Positions 16,048 to 24,170 of a stretch of 31,072 bases of DNA are shown in pieces. The position numbers and the translations under genes are program-made. The stretch lies in the NCBI RefSeq assembly GCF_963575615.1, contig NZ_CAUYTL010000034.1:1-31072 (forward strand), written 5' to 3'. Source of the DNA: Listeria_A hofi (lineage in GTDB: Bacteria; Bacillota; Bacilli; Lactobacillales; Listeriaceae). The notes under the pieces are model-generated. The model saw only the letters and a program-made list of their open reading frames with translations, searched no databases and was not told the origin of the DNA. The number at the start of each line of letters is the position of its first letter. Position 1 is the first letter of the stretch.

Positions 16048-17397
16048 TTAAAAGGTTATAATTCCAGTTGCGGATAAGAATATTAGGATAATCGCGATAG
16101 GCGCAACATATTTTAATAGCAGTAGCCAAAGCATAAACATTTTACGACCTAATCGACTACTTTGCGTAAATTCGTCAAATAGTAATTGGCGAGGCAATCG
16201 AAAGCCTACAAAAACGGCTGTGAATAATGCACCTAACGGGAAAATAATATTTGTAGATACGTAATCAATCGCTTCAAAAATAGTTCGACCAAAAATAGTA
16301 TATTGATGCCAAGTGCCGAAACTCAGTGTTGCTGGGATGGCAATTAAGAAAACAAGGCTACCAATAACCCAAGTTGCCAAAGCTCGACTTGAAAATTTTG
16401 AAATAAAAGGTGCTACTGCCGTTTCAAGCAATGAGAAGCTTGAAGAAAGAATCGCGATTAGGAACATGAGTAAAAAGGTGATGAAAAAAACTGAACCGAA
16501 TGGTAGTTGATTGAAAATAGAAGGTAGGACGACAAACAATATAGCAGGCCCATCATTTGGCTTTAACCCAAAGGAATAAAGTACCGGAAAAATCGCAACG
16601 GCAACTAGAATAGAAATGAAAAAATTGAGTAATGTTATAAAAGCAGATGTTTTTGGAATATTAATGCTTTTATTTAAATAAGAGCCGTACGTTACCATTA
16701 GCGATATTCCGACGCTGAGTGAGAAAAAAGATTGTCCTAGAATAAGGAGCAAGGTTTGGCTATTAATAGCTGAGAAATCCGGCTTTAGAAATAGTTTGAG
16801 CCCAGTGACTGCATTAGGAAGTGTCAATCCTCGAATTGTTAAGATAACAAGCAAAATAAAAAGTGCAGGAACCATCAATTTACTGAATCTTTCAAGACCT
16901 GTCCGAACTCCTAGAGAAACGATTAATATCGTTAAAAGTATAAATATCCCAGTTCCAGCAATTGCGGTGGCTGTATTGGCAGATGTAAGGCTAAATTGCA
17001 AAGAGAGCTGTGCTAAATCTATATGGCTAACAGAGCCGGTTGTCACTTTGATAATATAGGCAAGAACCCAGCCTCCAACAATACTGTAAATTGAAAAAAC
17101 TAGGACAGATCCGAGGATACCTAACTTTCCAACCAAGTCCCAATGACCACTTGGTGCTAACTTTTTATAAGCCCTTATGGCATCACTGTTTGATGAGCGT
17201 CCTACAATGTATTCTCCAATCAGGATTGGAAGCACGACTGTAAATGTTAGAATCAAAAAAGCGATGAAAAAAGCGCCACCTCCTGCTTTAGAAGCAATAT
17301 ATGGCATTTTCCAGATAGCGCCGATACCAATCATGGCGCCGACTGACGCAAGTGTAAAACCTAATTTTGAACCCCACTGTTCCCGGTTATTATCCAT
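16048..17397 (-). CDS. Neurotransmitter:sodium symporter family transporter
   Basis: A 449-residue polytopic membrane protein of the LeuT/SNF family, probably a sodium-coupled amino acid importer, with 11 or so hydrophobic helices. The N-terminus (REQWGSKLGFTLASVGAMIG) aligns residue for residue with LeuT, and the AGGGAF segment of TM1 is kept. Compared with LeuT as I remember it, Asn21, Asn27 and Arg30 are Ala, Ala and Lys, so the first sodium site and the extracellular gate differ from the standard form. I chose the ATG at 17397, after AAAGGAAG; a TTG upstream would add ten residues. Substrate unknown. Confidence 0.9.
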   Translation of the reverse strand: MDNNREQWGSKLGFTLASVGAMIGIGAIWKMPYIASKAGGGAFFIAFLILTFTVVLPILIGEYIVGRSSNSDAIRAYKKLAPSGHWDLVGKLGILGSVLVFSIYSIVGGWVLAYIIKVTTGSVSHIDLAQLSLQFSLTSANTATAIAGTGIFILLTILIVSLGVRTGLERFSKLMVPALFILLVILTIRGLTLPNAVTGLKLFLKPDFSAINSQTLLLILGQSFFSLSVGISLMVTYGSYLNKSINIPKTSAFITLLNFFISILVAVAIFPVLYSFGLKPNDGPAILFVVLPSIFNQLPFGSVFFITFLLMFLIAILSSSFSLLETAVAPFISKFSSRALATWVIGSLVFLIAIPATLSFGTWHQYTIFGRTIFEAIDYVSTNIIFPLGALFTAVFVGFRLPRQLLFDEFTQSSRLGRKMFMLWLLLLKYVAPIAIILIFLSATGIITF

Positions 17398-17445
17398 AAG
17401 AGACTTCCTTTCATCTCGAAAAATCAAATAATAGTATGTACTTTA

Positions 17446-17454
17446 ATCATAGCA
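17446..17454 (-). promoter_or_regulatory. Possible extended -10 of the symporter gene
   Basis: TGCTATGAT on the minus strand about 50 nt before the start codon fits an extended -10. No convincing -35 box is present at 16-18 bp. Confidence 0.3.
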
Positions 17455-17547
17455 TAGAAGAATTATGAATGCATCTTCTTAAATTCTGCTTAAAGTTAAA
17501 GATTTTTATAAAAGCGTCTGGGAAGTGGTGCGGGGTACGCCTAAAAA

Positions 17548-17556
17548 TGTTATACT
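17548..17556 (+). promoter_or_regulatory. Extended -10 promoter upstream of pcrB
   Basis: TGTTATACT (hexamer 17551-17556) is a good extended -10; the -35 region is GC-rich and unlike the consensus. Initiation near 17563 would put the 186-bp inverted-repeat element entirely in the pcrB leader. Confidence 0.5.
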
Positions 17557-17566
17557 TATAGGTGGC

Positions 17567-17752
17567 GCGTGGCGCGACAAACGCTCATCTCCGTCGTTAA
17601 AGCCTGTGCTTCGGTGCTCTTCTACGCAAGTGAGCTACGCATAACTTCTCACATGGTCGGTGATAATACTCCCTCCCTGTTTTCAGTTGTCGTACAAGTC
17701 GTACGCTCCGATGCTCGGCTTTGCCTAGGATCTAAGCATTGTCGTGCCACGC
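17567..17752 (+). repeat. Long imperfect inverted-repeat element in the pcrB leader
   Basis: Ends GCGTGGCGCGACAA (17567-17580) and TTGTCGTGCCACGC (17739-17752) are inverted with one G-U difference. Pairing continues inward: GCT, TCC and AAAGCC blocks match on the facing arm, then GTGCTTCGGTGC opposes GCTCCGATGCTC. The right half holds a CGTAC-AAGTC-GTACG hairpin. TAGGTG occurs on both sides (17559-17564 and 17760-17765), possibly a target duplication. An open frame (17569-17766) crosses it but has no ribosome site. This explains most of the roughly 400-bp gap between the symporter and pcrB genes. It could be a MITE-like insertion or a structured leader RNA. Confidence 0.6.
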
Positions 17753-17794
17753 TAGTTCGTAGGTGATTTCATGGATGGTGGAGGGGCTTTGTTA

Positions 17795-18460
17795 GTGAGA
17801 CATTTATTTAAGTTGGATCCTGCGAAGGTGTTGCCGGATGGTGCTGTGGATCGGTTGGTTCGGTCTGGTACGGATGGTTTTATTATTGGGGGATCTGATG
17901 ATTTGCAGATCGGTGCGGTGCAGGAGTTATTTCGCTCTTTTGCAACGTGCGGCTTATCGGTTTTTATGGAGGTAAGCGACGAGGCGATGATTATGCCTGG
18001 TGCGAGTGAGTATTTGATTCCAATGGTGTTGAACACGACAGATGTGGAATGGTTACTTGGCGCGCATCACAAGATTGTAAAGAAGTATGGTGATTTTATT
18101 CCGTGGCCGCATGTTTTGGTGGAGGGATATTGTATATTAAATCCAGATGCGAAGGCGGCAAACCTTGCAAAGGCCAACACGAATTTAACAGAGGACGATG
18201 TGGCGGCGTACGCTAGTATTGCTGAAAATATGTTGCAATTACCGATTTTTTATGTCGAGTATAGCGGTGTTTTTGGGGATAAACGAATGTTGCAAGCGGC
18301 GCGCTCGGAGCTCGTTAACACGAAACTTTGGTATGGTGGCGGTATTCGAACGGTTGCCCAAGCACGTGAAATGGCTGAAATCGCGGATGTGATTATCGTT
18401 GGAAATGTTTTGTATGAAGATTTTGAACAGGCGTTGGAAACGGTGAGTGCAATTCAATAA
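17795..18460 (+). CDS. pcrB: Heptaprenylglyceryl phosphate synthase PcrB
   Basis: TIM-barrel prenyltransferase joining sn-glycerol-1-phosphate and heptaprenyl diphosphate to make an archaeal-type ether lipid precursor in Bacillales. Visible motifs are SGTDGFIIGGSD, EVSDEAMIMPGA, VEGYCILNPDAKAA, FYVEYSGVFGD and YGGGIR. I prefer GTG 17795 (221 aa, MRHLFKLDP) because GGAGGGG lies 8 nt upstream and the protein then begins like the Listeria homologue I recall. ATG 17771, after AGGTGAT, is a real alternative adding eight residues. It leads the pcrB-pcrA-ligA-camS cluster and has an unusual structured leader. Confidence 0.93.
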   Translation: MRHLFKLDPAKVLPDGAVDRLVRSGTDGFIIGGSDDLQIGAVQELFRSFATCGLSVFMEVSDEAMIMPGASEYLIPMVLNTTDVEWLLGAHHKIVKKYGDFIPWPHVLVEGYCILNPDAKAANLAKANTNLTEDDVAAYASIAENMLQLPIFYVEYSGVFGDKRMLQAARSELVNTKLWYGGGIRTVAQAREMAEIADVIIVGNVLYEDFEQALETVSAIQ

Positions 18461-18466
18461 TATCAC

Positions 18467-18495
18467 TTGCTTTCGGTTGTTTAAAAAGTTAAAAT
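18467..18495 (+). promoter_or_regulatory. Possible promoter of pcrA
   Basis: TTGCTT (18467-18472), 17 bp, TAAAAT (18490-18495) in the 71-nt pcrB-pcrA gap. It may add to readthrough from the pcrB promoter. Confidence 0.4.
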
Positions 18496-18531
18496 AAGAA
18501 CAAATGTTTGTATTGGCGGTGTGAAGATAAA

Positions 18532-20727
18532 ATGCAATTAAATGCGGAAGATTTAGTAAAAGGATTGAATCCACAACAGAAGAAGGCGGTTGAAACGACG
18601 GAAGGACCGCTTTTGATTATGGCTGGTGCCGGAAGTGGGAAAACGCGTGTTTTGACGCATCGTATCGCGTATATGATGAAAGAGCGTGGAGTGAATCCTT
18701 ACAATATTTTAGCGATTACGTTTACGAATAAAGCTGCGCGCGAGATGAAAGCACGTGTTGGTGGTTTGCTAGGTTCAGAAGCGGAATCGATTTGGATTTC
18801 GACATTTCACTCGATGTGTGTTCGGATTTTACGCCGGGATATTGAGCGCATTGGTTTTAATCGTAATTTTACAATTTTGGATGGCGGAGATCAGATTTCG
18901 GTTATTAAAGGCATTTTGAAGGATAAGAATGTCGATACGAAGAAGTTTGAACCGCGCGGAATTCTGGCAGCGATTAGTAATGCTAAGAATGAATTGATGA
19001 ATGCGGAAGAGTATAAAAAGGAAGCATTTGGCTTTTTTGATCAGATGGTTGCGGATGTGTATGTGGAATATGAGAAGAAACTAAAAAAGAATCAGTCCCT
19101 TGATTTCGATGATTTAATTATGGTAACAATTCAGTTGTTTGAGCGTGTGCCAGATGTACTGGAATTTTATCAGCGGAAGTTTCAATATATTCATGTGGAT
19201 GAGTACCAAGATACGAATCATGCGCAGTATATTTTAGTGAAGTTGCTGGCGGCGCGTTTCCGTAATCTTTGTGTTGTTGGGGATTCGGATCAATCAATTT
19301 ATGGTTGGCGTGGAGCGGATATTACGAATATCATGTCATTTGAGAAGGATTATCCAAATGCGCAAACAATTCTGCTCGAGGAGAATTATCGTTCAACTAA
19401 GCGAATTTTGGCGGCTGCGAACCGGGTGATTGAGAATAATAGTAACCGAAAAGCGAAGAATCTATGGACGAATAACGATGAAGGTAAGAAAATTTTCTAT
19501 CATAAGGCGCTAACGGAGAAAGAAGAGGCGGCATACGTCGTTGCAAAAATTCAAGAGGAAGCTAAGACCTCGAACCGCCCGCTATCGGATTTCGCGATTC
19601 TTTATCGGACAAATGCGCAGTCGCGTGTGATGGAGGAATTCTTCATGAAGTCGAATATGGCGTATCAGATGGTTGGCGGTACGAAGTTCTATGATCGCAA
19701 AGAAATCAAGGATATATTAGCGTACTTGCGTCTGATTTCGAATAATGATGACGACATCAGTTTGGCACGGATTATTAATGTGCCCAAGCGCGGTGTTGGA
19801 GCGGGTTCGATGGATAAAGTTGCAAATACGGCCGGGGCTTATGATTTAACTGTTTTTGAAGTATTGGATCGGATTGAGATGGTCGGCTTATCGGCGAAGA
19901 TTTCGAAACAATTGATAGAATTTCATGATTTGATTAAAGGTTTCACGCAAATGCAGGATTATTTGTCAGTGACAGAGCTGGTGGAGCAGGTACTTGAGAA
20001 ATCGGGATATCGTGCGATGCTAGAAAATGAGCGGACAATTGAGGCGCAGACGCGTTTAGAGAATATTGACGAGTTCTTATCTGTGACGCAAAACTTTGAA
20101 AAGGAAAATGACGACAAGACGTTGATCAGCTTTTTGACAGATTTGGCACTTGTGGCGGATGTTGACAAATTGGATGAAGAAGACAAGTCACGCGGTGCTG
20201 TGACGCTCATGACGCTACACTCAGCAAAAGGTTTGGAGTTTCCAGTTGTCTTTTTAGTTGGACTCGAGGAAGGAATTTTTCCACATAGTCGGGCGCTTTT
20301 TGAGGAAGATGAGATGGAAGAAGAACGTAGATTGGCTTATGTTGGGATTACGCGTGCGGAAGAAGAGCTGTACATGACGAGTGCGTATTCGCGGATGTTG
20401 TACGGTCGTTCGACGGCGAATAAAGAATCACGTTTTATTGATGAAATTCCAGATGACTTAATTGAAATGGCACACGAGAATAGTTTGAAAGAGGTGCCGT
20501 TTGCCAAGTCATCCATGCACAGTAAATCGGTTGTTGGTTATAGTTCATCTGGCGCTGAGAAAGAGGCGTGGACAGTTGGCGACAAGGCAAGCCATAAGAA
20601 ATGGGGCGTCGGAACGGTTGTCAGCGTGAAAGGAACGGGAAGCAGCATGGAGCTTGACATTGCATTCCCAAGTCCAACCGGAGTAAAACGATTGCTGGCG
20701 GAATTTGCGCCTGTTGAAAAAGTATAA
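18532..20727 (+). CDS. pcrA: ATP-dependent DNA helicase PcrA
   Basis: Essential superfamily 1A 3'-5' helicase (UvrD/Rep type) acting in repair, plasmid rolling-circle replication and removal of RecA filaments. In 731 residues one sees Walker A AGAGSGKT (31-38), the TFTNKAAREM and STFHSMC motifs, Walker B with VDEYQDTN near 222-229, GDSDQSIYGWRGAD, ENYRST, and the late motifs TLHSAKGLEF and VGITRAEEELY. The C-terminal KWGVGTVVSVKG region is the Tudor-like domain reported to contact RNA polymerase. ATG 18532 fits homologues; a TTG at 18508 would add eight odd residues. ligA follows after 14 nt. Confidence 0.97.
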   Translation: MQLNAEDLVKGLNPQQKKAVETTEGPLLIMAGAGSGKTRVLTHRIAYMMKERGVNPYNILAITFTNKAAREMKARVGGLLGSEAESIWISTFHSMCVRILRRDIERIGFNRNFTILDGGDQISVIKGILKDKNVDTKKFEPRGILAAISNAKNELMNAEEYKKEAFGFFDQMVADVYVEYEKKLKKNQSLDFDDLIMVTIQLFERVPDVLEFYQRKFQYIHVDEYQDTNHAQYILVKLLAARFRNLCVVGDSDQSIYGWRGADITNIMSFEKDYPNAQTILLEENYRSTKRILAAANRVIENNSNRKAKNLWTNNDEGKKIFYHKALTEKEEAAYVVAKIQEEAKTSNRPLSDFAILYRTNAQSRVMEEFFMKSNMAYQMVGGTKFYDRKEIKDILAYLRLISNNDDDISLARIINVPKRGVGAGSMDKVANTAGAYDLTVFEVLDRIEMVGLSAKISKQLIEFHDLIKGFTQMQDYLSVTELVEQVLEKSGYRAMLENERTIEAQTRLENIDEFLSVTQNFEKENDDKTLISFLTDLALVADVDKLDEEDKSRGAVTLMTLHSAKGLEFPVVFLVGLEEGIFPHSRALFEEDEMEEERRLAYVGITRAEEELYMTSAYSRMLYGRSTANKESRFIDEIPDDLIEMAHENSLKEVPFAKSSMHSKSVVGYSSSGAEKEAWTVGDKASHKKWGVGTVVSVKGTGSSMELDIAFPSPTGVKRLLAEFAPVEKV

Positions 20728-20741
20728 GTGGGTGAAGCGAA

Positions 20742-22757
20742 ATGGCTGAAAGAGAACGTTATGAAGAATTAATTAAAGAACTGGAAAGGCTTAGCTATGA
20801 GTACTATGTTGCGGATAACCCAACAGCTCCGGATTCTCTCTACGATCAACTCTTGCACGAATTGATTGGATTGGAGGAGAAAAATCCGGACTGGGTAACA
20901 CCAGAATCCCCTTCACAGCGTGTCGGTGGAGAGGTGTTGGCTGGCTTTCAGAAGGTGGCGCATGAAACGCCGATGCTTAGTCTTAGCAATGCTTTTAACC
21001 ATGAGGATTTGCAGGATTTTGACCGCCGGGTGCGCGAGAAGGTGGGTGATGATGTCGCTTACATGTGCGAACTAAAAATTGATGGTTTAGCGGTTTCTTT
21101 GCAATATGAAGCAGGAAAGTATAAACGTGGCGCAACACGTGGTGACGGAACTATTGGTGAGGATATTACATCGAACTTGCGAACCATTCGTTCGATTCCG
21201 ATGTCACTCAAAGAGCCGTTCACGATTGAAGTTCGTGGCGAAGCGTTCATGCCGAAACAGTCATTTCAAAAACTGAATGAAAAACGAGAAGAAGATGGCT
21301 TAGAGGTTTTTGCCAACCCTCGTAATGCGGCGGCAGGATCTCTACGTCAATTAGATACCAAAATTGCGGCATCGCGGAACTTAGATATTTTTCTATATGC
21401 TGTTGCAGATTTTGGTGATATGGGTGTCGCGTCACATAGTGAAGGATTGGCACGCTTGGAGAAATTAGGCTTGAAGGTGAATAAGGAACGTCGCTTGTGC
21501 CAGTCTCTAGAAGAAATTTTTGCATATATTGAGGAATGGACGGCAGGTCGTGCAAACCTTGCTTATGACATCGATGGAATCGTGATTAAGGTGGATAGCT
21601 TAGCACAGCAACAAGCACTTGGATTCACTGCGAAATCACCGCGCTGGTCAATTGCTTATAAATTTCCAGCCGAGGAAGTGGCAACGAAACTGCTAGATAT
21701 CGAGCTTGGTATTGGACGAACGGGTGTAGTGACACCAACTGCAATTTTAGAGCCTGTGCGTGTGGCAGGGACTACGGTTGGCCGTGCTTCCCTTCATAAT
21801 GAAGATTTAATTCACGACCGAGATATTCGGATTGGCGATACTGTAATGATAAAAAAAGCCGGTGATATTATTCCGGAGGTCATTCGAGTGGTGGCAGAAG
21901 ACCGAACAGAAGAACAAGTGCCGTACCAAATGCCCACCCATTGCCCAACATGCGAGAGTGAGCTGGTTCGTCTGGAAGGTGAAGTGGCACTGCGCTGTAT
22001 TAATCCAAAGTGCCCAGCCCAGCTAAAAGAAGGCTTGATTCACTTCGTTTCGCGCAATGCGATGAACATCGATGGTTTAGGCGAAAAAGTAGTCGTGCAG
22101 CTATTCGAACAAAAATTAATTACAGATGTAGCAGATTTGTTTTTCCTTTCGGGCGAAAAGCTGGTAGAATTAGAGAGAATGGGCGAGAAGTCTGTTCAGA
22201 ATTTATTAGCTTCCATCGATAAGAGCCGCGAAAATTCACTAGAGAAATTACTGTTTGGTCTTGGTATTCGTCATGTTGGCGCAAAGGCCGCGAAAGTTTT
22301 AGCACAGTATTTCGAAACGATGGACGCGCTTCGTATCGCTGAAAAAGAAGCACTGATTGAGGTGCCTGATATTGGCGAGAAGATGGCTGACTCGGTCGTT
22401 GCTTATTTTGAGAATGAGGAAGTACATGATTTGCTAGCGAAGTTAGAAAAAGCCGAAGTAAACATGATTTATACAGGTCCAAAATTAGAATTAATGCCAG
22501 AAGAGAGGCTCGTTTTTGCGAATCAGAAAGTTGTTTTAACAGGGAAATTAGAGCATCTGAAGCGTGAGGAAGCAAAGGCATTAATTGAAAGTTTAGGTGG
22601 AAATGTAACGGGGAGCGTAAGTAAAAATACGGACGTTGTTGTGGCAGGAAGTGATGCAGGTTCCAAACTGGCTAAGGCTGAGGAACTGGAGATACCAGTA
22701 TGGAGCGAGCAAAAATTAATGGAATATTTACCAGATGAAGGTGGTCAAAACAAATGA
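20742..22757 (+). CDS. ligA: NAD-dependent DNA ligase LigA
   Basis: Seals nicks with 3'-OH and 5'-phosphate using NAD+, in replication and repair. The 671 residues show domain Ia (YEYYVADNPTAPDSLYD), the adenylation motif KIDG with Lys112, the OB fold, a Cys4 zinc finger (Cys401, 404, 419, 424), the HhH region (GLGIRHVGAKAA) and a BRCT domain from about 590 (NQKVVLTGKLEHLKREEA). All parts are intact. GGGTGAAG precedes the ATG. Its stop overlaps the camS start (ATGA), so ligase and lipoprotein are translationally coupled. Confidence 0.98.
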   Translation: MAERERYEELIKELERLSYEYYVADNPTAPDSLYDQLLHELIGLEEKNPDWVTPESPSQRVGGEVLAGFQKVAHETPMLSLSNAFNHEDLQDFDRRVREKVGDDVAYMCELKIDGLAVSLQYEAGKYKRGATRGDGTIGEDITSNLRTIRSIPMSLKEPFTIEVRGEAFMPKQSFQKLNEKREEDGLEVFANPRNAAAGSLRQLDTKIAASRNLDIFLYAVADFGDMGVASHSEGLARLEKLGLKVNKERRLCQSLEEIFAYIEEWTAGRANLAYDIDGIVIKVDSLAQQQALGFTAKSPRWSIAYKFPAEEVATKLLDIELGIGRTGVVTPTAILEPVRVAGTTVGRASLHNEDLIHDRDIRIGDTVMIKKAGDIIPEVIRVVAEDRTEEQVPYQMPTHCPTCESELVRLEGEVALRCINPKCPAQLKEGLIHFVSRNAMNIDGLGEKVVVQLFEQKLITDVADLFFLSGEKLVELERMGEKSVQNLLASIDKSRENSLEKLLFGLGIRHVGAKAAKVLAQYFETMDALRIAEKEALIEVPDIGEKMADSVVAYFENEEVHDLLAKLEKAEVNMIYTGPKLELMPEERLVFANQKVVLTGKLEHLKREEAKALIESLGGNVTGSVSKNTDVVVAGSDAGSKLAKAEELEIPVWSEQKLMEYLPDEGGQNK

Positions 22758-23875
22758 AAAAATTACTAGTCGTTTCCCTTAGCACCGCTCTTTTACTTGC
22801 AGGTTGTGCCCCGAATCTCGATTCGGATGAACAGGTTGTGCAGAAAAAAGACACGCAACAAGCAGAGACAGGCATTATGACAAAAAACCAGATTTCCGCG
22901 AATTACTATAAAACAGTTTTACCATATAAGGCGAGCAAATCACGTGGGTTAGTCGTTTCGAATATTAACTCCCGCTATGATATTAATGAATTAGAGTCTG
23001 GATTGATGCGGGTTTCCCAGCAGAGTTATTCACCAGATAATTATCTGTTTCAAGAAGGTCAATATTTGACGACGGAGACATTGACGAAGTGGCTAGACCG
23101 CTCAAGTGATAAGAATAAGGATGGTCTGAATCCGAAAGATAATGGCAAAGATGGCGATCAGCGTGCCCCGATTTATTTGGCACATATTTTGGAACAGGAT
23201 TATTTGAAGAAGACGGATAAGGATACAGTAGGACTGGGCGGTATTTCGATTGCGCTTGCGATGAATTCTGTGGATTATTATCAGAAAGAGAAATTCGGTG
23301 CGACATTCGAGCAAAATATTTCTGATAGTCAATTATTGACGCAAGGTAAAGAGATGGCTGCGACTGTTTTGAGCCGGATTCGGGCAACAAAAGGTTTGGA
23401 TTCTGTACCGGTGACGATTGCAATTTATAAACAAGGGAAGCGTGATGGCGTTGTGCCCGGCAATTTCCTTGCTTTTGCTAATGCAGATGGTGCGAGTCTC
23501 GGTAAATGGAAAGCAATCGATGAGAAGAGCTATGTACTACCTTCTGCAGACGCGAAATCAGACCATAAGACGGATAACACTTCCTTTGAAGATTTTAAAG
23601 CTGACATCGAGAAATATTATCCGAACTATACAGGTGTCGTTGGGCGTGCTCGTTATGAGGACGGTGAGATGGCAGATCTTAATATTGATATCCCATTGCA
23701 ATTTTATGGAGAAGCAGAAATTATCGGATTTACGCAGTATGTGACGGATTTAATTGGAAAACATCTCTCGACAAATGCGGCAATTCAGGTTAATATTACT
23801 ACAACTGATGGTACTGCGGCGCTTATCACGCGTAAGGCAAATGATGATACGCCAACAGCACACATCTTTGATTAA
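22754..23875 (+). CDS. camS: CamS family lipoprotein (sex pheromone precursor type)
   Basis: A 373-residue lipoprotein. The signal peptide MKKLLVVSLSTALLLAGC has a lipobox LAGC with the lipidated Cys18, so the mature protein should sit on the outer face of the membrane. The body fits the CamS family, named because the staphylococcal member's signal peptide releases a peptide mimicking the enterococcal pheromone cAM373; the role of the mature part is unknown. It overlaps ligA by 4 nt, an arrangement I recall as conserved in Listeria and staphylococci. No ordinary terminator follows; a large inverted-repeat element comes next. Confidence 0.9.
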   Translation: MKKLLVVSLSTALLLAGCAPNLDSDEQVVQKKDTQQAETGIMTKNQISANYYKTVLPYKASKSRGLVVSNINSRYDINELESGLMRVSQQSYSPDNYLFQEGQYLTTETLTKWLDRSSDKNKDGLNPKDNGKDGDQRAPIYLAHILEQDYLKKTDKDTVGLGGISIALAMNSVDYYQKEKFGATFEQNISDSQLLTQGKEMAATVLSRIRATKGLDSVPVTIAIYKQGKRDGVVPGNFLAFANADGASLGKWKAIDEKSYVLPSADAKSDHKTDNTSFEDFKADIEKYYPNYTGVVGRARYEDGEMADLNIDIPLQFYGEAEIIGFTQYVTDLIGKHLSTNAAIQVNITTTDGTAALITRKANDDTPTAHIFD

Positions 23876-23898
23876 ATAAGATAGATAATATTCCAAGT

Positions 23899-24078
23899 AA
23901 ATCGGCGAAAAGCGCTCGCAATCCGCAAGTTTGGTGGACTTCCGGTTCTCATGTACAAATCGTACATTCCGCTTTGTTGGGACTGTTCGAAATGAGTTAC
24001 AGTGCCAATATAAGCGTGAACAAAGTGAGCGGTTAATCCGCTCCAAACTTGCGGATTTCAAACGCTTTCGCTCGATTT
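23899..24078 (+). repeat. Long inverted-repeat element between camS and gatC
   Basis: AATCCGCAAGTTTGG (23920-23934) and CCAAACTTGCGGATT (24043-24057) are a perfect 15-bp inverted repeat 108 bp apart. The 21 bases outside each arm also correspond (14 of 21 pairs, including AAATCG, AAA and GCG blocks), giving arms of about 36 bp. Inside is ATGTAC-AAATC-GTACAT, the same hairpin as in the element before pcrB. It occupies most of the 295-bp camS-gatC gap. Open frames on both strands cross it, but I regard them as by-products of the repeat. Origin as a mobile, non-coding repeat family is inferred. Confidence 0.65.
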
Positions 24079-24091
24079 GTTTAAAGCGAAA

Positions 24092-24104
24092 TGTAGACTC
24101 TACA
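24092..24104. other. Short palindrome upstream of gatC
   Basis: TGTAGA-C-TCTACA is a perfect 6-bp inverted repeat around one base, about 65 nt before gatC. It could be an operator, the edge of the neighbouring repeat, or chance. I see no clear promoter for gatC in this gap. Confidence 0.35.
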
Positions 24105-24170
24105 CGACAAAAAGCTAGGAGTACATGAGCTAAGTTTTAAGGTAATCAAAATATTAAAGGAGGAAAAATT

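Noticed and set aside
17569..17766. Open frame of 65 codons upstream of pcrB
   Set aside because: It lies within the inverted-repeat element, has no ribosome site at its start and no recognisable protein features.
23750..24128. Open frames on both strands across the camS-gatC gap
   Set aside because: They follow the arms of the inverted repeat, one runs into camS on the opposite strand, and neither has a ribosome site.
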